This document shows positions 1-6,348 of a stretch of 6,348 nucleotides of DNA, piece by piece (position 1 is the first letter of the stretch; each line of letters starts with the position of its first letter). The position numbers were made by a program, and so were the translations under genes. Origin of the DNA: Puniceicoccales bacterium (GTDB taxonomy: Bacteria; Verrucomicrobiota; Verrucomicrobiia; Opitutales; LL51); assembly GCA_031276935.1 (NCBI GenBank), contig JAISMD010000067.1, forward strand, positions 1-6,348, written 5' to 3'. The notes under the pieces were generated by a model. The model saw nothing but the letters and a program-made list of their open reading frames with translations, did not search any database and was not told the origin of the DNA.

Positions 1-1
1 A

Positions 2-196
2 AAGGTGATGGGGGTTACGGATGCTTTCAGAAAGCAGGGGGAAGGCATTGCCTATGAAATTAAAGCCGGAGAGACTTTGGATGGTATTGCGGCCAAACAT
101 CGGGTAACGCGGGAAGCAATTAAGGAATTGAATTTTTTTATCGATGAAAATCGTTTACCGATTGGGCAGATGATTTTTATTCCACAAGGGAAATAG
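2..196 (+). CDS. LysM-domain protein, C-terminal part (5' end probably outside window)
   Basis: The frame is open from base 2 and ends at TAG 194-196. A GTG at 5 and an ATG at 8 could start it, but no ribosome binding site can be judged so close to the edge, so I treat the gene as probably truncated on the left. Counting from the GTG, residues 17-60 form one complete LysM module. It opens with YEIKAGETLDGIA, has an Asn at 43 after the second helix, and closes with the typical GQMIFIP. LysM modules of this kind bind the GlcNAc-containing backbone of peptidoglycan, so the protein probably acts in the envelope; any signal peptide or membrane anchor would lie upstream, out of view. The stop codon is three bases from the parB start, so the two genes very probably share a transcript. 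The LysM assignment is firm; the full length and cellular location are unknown. Confidence 0.85.
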   Translation, partial: KVMGVTDAFRKQGEGIAYEIKAGETLDGIAAKHRVTREAIKELNFFIDENRLPIGQMIFIPQGK

Positions 197-199
197 GAG
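195..199 (+). promoter_or_regulatory. Shine-Dalgarno sequence for parB that bears on start choice
   Basis: AGGAG lies immediately before ATG 200 with no spacer, and three bases before the next codon, GTG 203. Both spacings are short, but the GTG is the better placed of the two. Starting there would remove only one residue, so protein function is unaffected. The motif overlaps the stop codon of the LysM gene, which favours translational coupling. Confidence 0.55.
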
Positions 200-1123
200 A
201 TGGTGAGCACTAAAAATTCCAGGTTAGGCCGTGGTTTAGATCATTTGATTGGAGGAGGGATATCGGTGAGAAGTGATGCCACGGAGGATATGGTTCCCAA
301 TGAATCGAGCATTCCCGGTGATTCCAATGGCTTCAACTACGAGTTACGGGAATTGGATTTGAGTCATATTATTCCCAATCCTCGGCAGGCGCGGCACGTT
401 TTTAATGAGAGTAAGATTCGGGAGCTCGCCGACAGCATCGATCGGGAAGGACTACTGCAACCCATTATCGTACGGCCGACGGGGGATGGTTATTATACGA
501 TTGTTGCTGGAGAACGTCGTTTCCGTGCTCTGCAGACCCTGAAGAAAAAAGTGATTAGGGCGAAAATCGTCGATGCCGATGAACAGGATTGTGCCGTCAT
601 ATCACTGATCGAAAATTTACAACGGGAATCCCTTAATCCCGTGGAGGAGGCATTGGGATTTTCCCATTTGGTGGAGGCCTTTCACTTTACGCAGGAACAA
701 ATCGCCCAAAGGGTTGGGAAGGCACGGACTACCATTGCCAATGCACTGCGGCTACTCCATTTGGAACCGGAAATACTGCATCATTTGGAATCGGGGCGAA
801 TTACGGTGGGACATGCGAAGGTTTTGTTGGGGGTAGAGGATACGCCGTCGCGCCTATTGGTACTGGAAAAAATTCTCACCGCTGACCTGAATGTGCGGCA
901 AACCGAACGGCAAGCCAATATATTGAAATCCGGGAAATCCGTTTTGATTTCCTCAACGCCACGGGAATTGAGCGAATCCCTCATGGGTATCGAAAAGCAA
1001 ATCGCCAAACAATTGGCGGCCAATGTTTCCCTGCAACACGGCCCAACGCGTGGGAAAATTATCATTGAATACGCCGGTGAACAGGAATTGATTCGCATCG
1101 TTCAGTCCATGGGCATCGAATAG
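200..1123 (+). CDS. parB: Chromosome-partitioning protein ParB (CTP-dependent DNA clamp)
   Basis: ParB loads at parS sites, spreads as a CTP-switched sliding clamp and works with ParA and SMC to segregate replication origins. At 307 residues it has the usual chromosomal length. Residues 6-19 (NSRLGRGLDHLIGG) match the N-terminal ParA-stimulating peptide with its conserved Arg. The ParB/Srx CTP-binding fold covers about 52-150, with NPRQAR at 60-65, the arginine motif GERRFRA at 104-110, and ENLQRESLNPVEEA at 138-151. A helix-turn-helix for parS recognition lies at about 163-183 (TQEQIAQRVGKARTTIANAL), followed by the GHAKVLLG segment at 204-211. A C-terminal dimerisation domain ends in RGKIIIEYAGEQELIRIV. 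All functional motifs are intact. ParA is not in the window; it may lie upstream of the LysM gene. A clear parS site was not found here. Confidence 0.97.
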   Translation: MVSTKNSRLGRGLDHLIGGGISVRSDATEDMVPNESSIPGDSNGFNYELRELDLSHIIPNPRQARHVFNESKIRELADSIDREGLLQPIIVRPTGDGYYTIVAGERRFRALQTLKKKVIRAKIVDADEQDCAVISLIENLQRESLNPVEEALGFSHLVEAFHFTQEQIAQRVGKARTTIANALRLLHLEPEILHHLESGRITVGHAKVLLGVEDTPSRLLVLEKILTADLNVRQTERQANILKSGKSVLISSTPRELSESLMGIEKQIAKQLAANVSLQHGPTRGKIIIEYAGEQELIRIVQSMGIE

Positions 1124-1134
1124 AAGTCATTGCA

Positions 1135-1287
1135 ATGAAATTTTGGGAAAAATTTCGAAATTTTTTTTATTATTTTTACCGTATCGGCATACGTTTCCTC
1201 TGTATCCGCTTCCCTTTTTTCCTGATTCACCTATTTTTTGCCCTCATCCTAAACGCTTGTCGCCGACCTAAACCCGGTGAGCTGTAA
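1135..1287 (+). CDS. Possible small hydrophobic protein of 50 residues
   Basis: An ATG 11 bases after the parB stop opens 50 codons ending in TAA. The product begins MKFWEKFRNFFYYFYRIG, is very rich in Phe, Tyr and Arg, has a hydrophobic stretch at about 27-40, and ends NACRRPKPGEL. The LNAC at residues 39-42 vaguely resembles a lipobox but is too near the C-terminus to leave a mature lipoprotein. A small single-pass membrane protein is the more natural reading. There is no good Shine-Dalgarno sequence; coupling to parB is possible. The Phe-rich start may simply reflect a T-rich intergenic region that also holds a terminator-like palindrome, so the coding status is uncertain. I recognise no family. 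Confidence 0.35.
   Translation: MKFWEKFRNFFYYFYRIGIRFLCIRFPFFLIHLFFALILNACRRPKPGEL
1148..1168 (+). terminator. AT-rich palindrome with T-run, possible weak terminator after parB
   Basis: AAAAATTTCGAAATTTTT at 1148-1165 is a perfect 18-base palindrome, and the T-run continues to 1168. It could fold into a hairpin with a short TCGA loop followed by U residues, 24 bases beyond the parB stop. The stem is almost wholly A-T, so it would be a weak terminator at best. It also lies inside the possible small ORF, and only one of the two readings may be real. Confidence 0.3.
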
Positions 1288-1299
1288 GAAAAACACGAC

Positions 1300-1325
1300 A
1301 AATTTATAAAACTTTATATAAATTT
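1300..1325. repeat. AT-only inverted repeat between parB and tyrS
   Basis: AAATTTATA at 1300-1308 is repeated in inverted form as TATAAATTT at 1317-1325, with an eight-base spacer. An alternative pairing uses TATAAA and TTTATA around AC. It lies just after the possible small ORF and before the candidate tyrS promoters. It could be a weak terminator or operator, or merely AT-rich intergenic DNA. Confidence 0.25.
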
Positions 1326-1346
1326 TAAAATTTATGCGCCGGGGCA

Positions 1347-1376
1347 TTGCATTTAATGTTTTGTTTTTTTTAATTT
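1347..1376 (+). promoter_or_regulatory. Candidate upstream promoter for tyrS
   Basis: TTGCAT at 1347-1352 is followed after 18 bases by TAATTT at 1371-1376, or after 16 bases by TTTAAT at 1369-1374. This resembles a sigma-70-type promoter and would give a leader of about 55-60 bases before tyrS. The spacer is T-rich, so chance matches are likely. Confidence 0.3.
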
Positions 1377-1404
1377 CATGGGGAAAATAGGAGCAAATCA
1401 GGCT

Positions 1405-1432
1405 TTGACTTTGCACAACGGAATCCTAAAAC
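1405..1432 (+). promoter_or_regulatory. Candidate start-proximal promoter for tyrS
   Basis: TTGACT at 1405-1410 matches the -35 consensus in five of six bases. After 16 bases comes TAAAAC at 1427-1432, a fair -10. Only seven bases (1433-1439) separate it from the tyrS ATG, so transcription would begin at or very near the start codon and give a leaderless mRNA. That would fit the missing Shine-Dalgarno sequence. Confidence 0.3.
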
Positions 1433-1439
1433 CACTGCA

Positions 1440-2612
1440 ATGGCGACCATTGAGAAATTATTAAACGGTATCGATCAAATCATCGGCAAGGAATCGTTGA
1501 TCGAAAAATTAGAGCAGAAACGCATATTAAAAGTCAAATTAGGAGTAGATCCCACGCGTCCCGATTTAACCTTTGGCCATATGGTTGTTTTCAACAAATT
1601 GCGGCAGTTCCAGGACCTGGGCCACAAAGCTATTTTGCTCATAGGGGATCACACGGCAACGATCGGAGATCCCTCGGGACGCTCGACGATGCGACCGGTT
1701 TTGACAGCGGAAGAAGTGGAAAATAACGCCCAAACCTACCTGCAGCAAGCCTTCAAGGTTATCGACGAAAAACAAACCATTGTGCGTCGCAACAGTGAAT
1801 GGTTCCGAAAAATGACCTTCGATGATATGCTGATTCTTGCGCGAAAAATGACCGTTGCGCGCATGTTGGAACGGGACGATTTTGCCAAACGCTACCGGGA
1901 TGAAGAACCCATTTCCATCGTCGAATTTTTATATCCTCTGATGCAAGGGTACGACTCGGTAATGTTGGAGGCGGACGTTGAATTGGGCGGAACGGACCAG
2001 TTTTTCAATTTACTTGTTGGCCGCGCATTGCAAAAAGATTACGGACAATCGGAGCAGACTGTCATTACCATGCCCCTGCTCGTCGGCCTGGATGGCAAGC
2101 GGAAAATGTCAAAAACTTATGATAATTATATTTCCTTTAACCACTCTCCGCGGGATATGTTTGGACGCATTATGTCGATTCCGGACGAAATCATGTGGAC
2201 CTATTTCAAATTACTCCTGGAGTTCTCCGACGGGGACATAAATGCCCTGAAAATACAGCATCCCATGGATGTAAAAAAATTCCTTGCCCGGTCACTGGTA
2301 AGTCGATTTTTCGGGGAAACAATTGCCACGGAGGAACAAAATCATTTCGAAACCGTATTTTCCAATCGGGAAATCCCTCAAAATATGCCCGAATTTTCCA
2401 TGGCAACGATGGGAGTCGAATCACTTCCGTTGGGAGAGATGCTCGAACGCACACAGTTGTTCAGTAGCAAGAATGAAATTCGCCGCCTTATTGATCAGGG
2501 ATCCGTTAAAATTAATGGAAAAAATGAAAATAATTTTAAATTTACTTTACATTTCAGGCAATGTCCTTACATTATCCAAATTGGAAAGCGAACCTTTTTT
2601 AGGGTAATTTGA
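1440..2612 (+). CDS. tyrS: Tyrosyl-tRNA synthetase
   Basis: This cytoplasmic class I synthetase charges tRNA-Tyr with tyrosine using ATP. The protein is 390 residues and looks complete. The Rossmann catalytic domain starts with KLGVDPTRPDLTFGH at 33-47, where TFGH takes the place of the HIGH signature. It continues with GDPSGR (76-81), VARMLERDDFAKRY (139-152), EFLYPLMQGYDS (162-173), the tyrosine-site GGTDQ (183-187) and the KMSKS-loop KMSKT (222-226). An S4 RNA-binding domain at about 330-390 contains SKNEIRRLIDQGSVKING and ends in the family-typical IGKRTFFRV. ATG 1440 is the only possible start: the frame is open back to a stop at 1371 but holds no other ATG, GTG or TTG. No Shine-Dalgarno sequence precedes it. 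The first His of HIGH and the last Ser of KMSKS are changed, but the rest of the active site is intact, so I expect an active enzyme. Confidence 0.97.
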   Translation: MATIEKLLNGIDQIIGKESLIEKLEQKRILKVKLGVDPTRPDLTFGHMVVFNKLRQFQDLGHKAILLIGDHTATIGDPSGRSTMRPVLTAEEVENNAQTYLQQAFKVIDEKQTIVRRNSEWFRKMTFDDMLILARKMTVARMLERDDFAKRYRDEEPISIVEFLYPLMQGYDSVMLEADVELGGTDQFFNLLVGRALQKDYGQSEQTVITMPLLVGLDGKRKMSKTYDNYISFNHSPRDMFGRIMSIPDEIMWTYFKLLLEFSDGDINALKIQHPMDVKKFLARSLVSRFFGETIATEEQNHFETVFSNREIPQNMPEFSMATMGVESLPLGEMLERTQLFSSKNEIRRLIDQGSVKINGKNENNFKFTLHFRQCPYIIQIGKRTFFRVI

Positions 2613-2614
2613 GG
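2611..2614 (+). promoter_or_regulatory. Ribosome binding site supporting ATG 2624
   Basis: GAGG overlaps the tyrS stop codon (TGA 2610-2612) and lies nine bases before ATG 2624. This favours that start over the in-frame TTG at 2609, which would add five residues before the signal peptide, and points to translation coupled to tyrS. Confidence 0.45.
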
Positions 2615-2623
2615 CCTGAAAGT

Positions 2624-3322
2624 ATGAAAAAAACATTAATTTTATGGAAAATTGTGGGAGTATTTCTTATCGGAGGAAATGTAGTTCACGGGACGCAGAT
2701 GACAGGCCCCGTAATTTTTAATAATTTTTTTAATCAATCTTTATGCAGGGTATTTGAAACTTTACCCTTGAATTTTCGTTGGGCATTGCAAAGTCTACGT
2801 GACGACGCCGATGATGTGCATGTGAAAGAAGTTTTACGATTTTTGCGCGATTTTTTAGGAAAAGTACCCCGCTATAAATATTTCGCCATCGATCGAGATT
2901 TCTTCGATATGGCAAAATTCATTATCAGAACCCATAGATTGGAGGCCAATACGAAAATCAGGGAACTCATAGAGGCCATTGATTTGGAGTTTCAGAGCGT
3001 GGAAGATTTCATCGTTTCCAATCCTTCCTATCCGTTTTTTTTCTCCGTGGCTCCGTGGCACGATGTACCCTTCAAGCAAGGTATAGAGGAAAACGACATC
3101 GATAAATTGAAGGATGCGTGGAAAAGTTGTTTGGAGCTGGATCCCTACCATAATGTTTTTTTCGACGAACCCATGGAGAATTCGGAACTCTGGGAATTGT
3201 GGGGAAAATATAGGGAAGAGGCTAAAAAGAAAGATCTTTGGGACGATGAATTGGATGAGATTTTTTGTTCCCTCCAGGAGGCTTTATTCGGAGAAGACAA
3301 GTCTCGTGTTTACTGGTTCTAG
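2624..3322 (+). CDS. Exported protein of unknown function, 232 residues
   Basis: I do not recognise this family. From ATG 2624 the product starts MKKTLILWKIVGVFLIGG, a textbook Sec signal peptide with two lysines and a hydrophobic core at about 4-18. A signal-peptidase I site is likely after VHG (residue 23). The mature part is about 209 residues, acidic towards the C-terminus and rich in aromatic residues. Predicted helical stretches include SLRDDADDVHVKEVLRFLRDF (58-78), FDMAKFIIRTHRLEANTKIRELIEAIDLEF (94-123) and a Glu/Lys/Trp-rich tail at about 185-221. Cysteines occur at 41, 169 and 215. No catalytic motif or repeat stands out. It follows tyrS by 11 bases and is probably cotranscribed with it, though no functional link to translation is apparent. 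Its last 39 bases overlap ispD on the other strand. Coding status is supported by the signal peptide and long frame; the function is open. Confidence 0.8.
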   Translation: MKKTLILWKIVGVFLIGGNVVHGTQMTGPVIFNNFFNQSLCRVFETLPLNFRWALQSLRDDADDVHVKEVLRFLRDFLGKVPRYKYFAIDRDFFDMAKFIIRTHRLEANTKIRELIEAIDLEFQSVEDFIVSNPSYPFFFSVAPWHDVPFKQGIEENDIDKLKDAWKSCLELDPYHNVFFDEPMENSELWELWGKYREEAKKKDLWDDELDEIFCSLQEALFGEDKSRVYWF

Positions 3323-4024
3323 GTCCTCGACAAAGGTAATTTTAGGATTGAAATCCTTGCTTTCAAGGATTCTTATTTCGCCGGAAAATAGGGACGAATC
3401 ATCGCTGAACGACCGTTGTAAGGCGTGCGCCTGCTCGTAGTCTTTGAAAATTTCCGGAAAGTAAAATGCCTGTGGAGTTTCTATTGCCCAAAGTTTACCG
3501 CGGTCGCAATACTGCCGTTGTTCCTTTGAAAAGACAATCTTGTCGGCGATCGGAGGAAAGGGAACGTGGTCCTTCGCTGTGGCGAGGAGGATCGTATCCG
3601 TGGTTCGGTGGGCCAAAATAACGCCGCATTCCTTCGATAGTGCGCCATTGATGCGAAGAATATTTTGGGAGGAAATTAATGGTCTTGCCCCGTCGTGGAT
3701 GAAAACAAAGGCGTCGGAAGATAATTGTTCTCGGATCAATTGGAGTCCGTTAAATACGGAATTGGTGCGATTTTCCCCTCCCAGAACCCACCGTACGCGG
3801 GAAAGTATGTTCCCCAAAATTCGATCTTGGAAATATTTTTCCAGTATATTTTTCTGCGTGTTATCGCGGTGGACAAAAATGTAGCGATCGAAAATCCCTG
3901 TCCTCACAAAGGCTTCAAAGGCGTAGGACAGTATGGGTTTGCCCCGAATCAATGCGAGACATTTATCTCCTTCCCCAAAGCGTTGGGAACGTCCGGCGCA
4001 GAGAAAAATAGCGTAGCGTTCCAT
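3284..4024 (-). CDS. ispD: 2-C-methyl-D-erythritol 4-phosphate cytidylyltransferase
   Basis: IspD joins CTP and 2-C-methyl-D-erythritol 4-phosphate to form CDP-methylerythritol and pyrophosphate, the third step of the MEP isoprenoid pathway, in the cytoplasm. At 246 residues the length is normal. The glycine-rich nucleotide loop is AGRSQRFG at 10-17, with the catalytic Arg16 and Lys21. GGENRTNSVFNGL (82-94) and HDGARP (110-115) match the family's CTP- and substrate-binding motifs. RTTDTI (140-145), ETPQAF (182-187), SDDSSL (207-212) and PKITFVEDL (227-235) follow in the usual order; the last is the best marker separating IspD from other nucleotidyltransferases. Glu182 replaces the common Gln of QTPQ. 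The frame extends 62 residues further upstream, but that part overlaps pyrG and the motif spacing favours ATG 4024. The start lies 13 bases after the pyrG stop without a clear Shine-Dalgarno sequence, suggesting coupled translation. Confidence 0.93.
   Translation of the reverse strand: MERYAIFLCAGRSQRFGEGDKCLALIRGKPILSYAFEAFVRTGIFDRYIFVHRDNTQKNILEKYFQDRILGNILSRVRWVLGGENRTNSVFNGLQLIREQLSSDAFVFIHDGARPLISSQNILRINGALSKECGVILAHRTTDTILLATAKDHVPFPPIADKIVFSKEQRQYCDRGKLWAIETPQAFYFPEIFKDYEQAHALQRSFSDDSSLFSGEIRILESKDFNPKITFVEDLEPVNTRLVFSE
3352..3371 (+). terminator. Hairpin that may terminate the exported-protein transcript
   Basis: AATCCTTG at 3352-3359 pairs perfectly with CAAGGATT at 3364-3371 around a CTTT loop, 29 bases past the stop of the + strand gene. 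The bases that follow are T-rich (CTTATTT) but not a clean T-run. It lies inside ispD, so it may be only a by-product of that coding sequence. AGGATT at 3344-3349 could pair with the same left arm and compete with the hairpin. Confidence 0.3.
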
Positions 4025-4037
4025 GGATTTGAAAAAT

Positions 4038-6348
<2,311 letters not shown>

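Noticed and set aside
781..1098. 105-codon - strand ORF opposite parB
   Set aside because: It lies wholly opposite the conserved ParB C-terminal half and has no domain pattern of its own.
1135..1287. Reading the small ORF as a lipoprotein because of LNAC, or as YidD
   Set aside because: The cysteine is nine residues from the C-terminus, leaving no mature protein, and the YidD cysteine and proline signature is absent.
1124..1439. tRNA or riboswitch in the parB-tyrS gap
   Set aside because: No cloverleaf, TTCGANNC T-loop in context, or T-box stem with a TGGNACC-like element was visible.

Overview
The window looks like bacterial chromosome: ParB (chromosome segregation), tyrosyl-tRNA synthetase, CTP synthase and IspD (MEP isoprenoid pathway) sit together, with no transposase, phage gene, rRNA, tRNA or CRISPR array visible. 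Base composition is moderate, with AT-rich intergenic stretches, and genes are tightly packed. A LysM protein fused in operon to parB and a Sec-exported orphan protein suggest a cell with a peptidoglycan wall, and MEP use fits most Gram-negative bacteria. My weak leaning is a Verrucomicrobiota/PVC-type organism, but nothing in the window proves a phylum.

Left part, + strand (1-2612, 2624-3322). The C-terminal part of a LysM-domain protein runs into the window and ends three bases before parB. A possible 50-codon membrane ORF and AT-rich inverted repeats fill the gap between parB and tyrS. tyrS encodes a complete synthetase with an S4 tail and is followed after 11 bases by an unrecognised protein with a clear signal peptide.

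Middle part, - strand (3284-5642). pyrG and ispD form a two-gene operon, in the order pyrG then ispD, 13 bases apart. PyrG makes CTP and IspD consumes it to make CDP-methylerythritol. The 3' end of ispD overlaps the 3' end of the exported-protein gene by 39 bases in convergent orientation.

Right edge, + strand (5766-6348 and beyond). Divergent from pyrG is an open reading frame of at least 194 codons that runs off the window. It encodes two diverged copies of a ~53-residue unit followed by a Ser/Gln/Asn/Pro-rich tail. I recognise no family for it, and it is the most novel-looking item here. Both tyrS and this ORF lack a convincing Shine-Dalgarno sequence and each has a -10-like hexamer exactly seven bases before its ATG, which raises the possibility of leaderless mRNAs.
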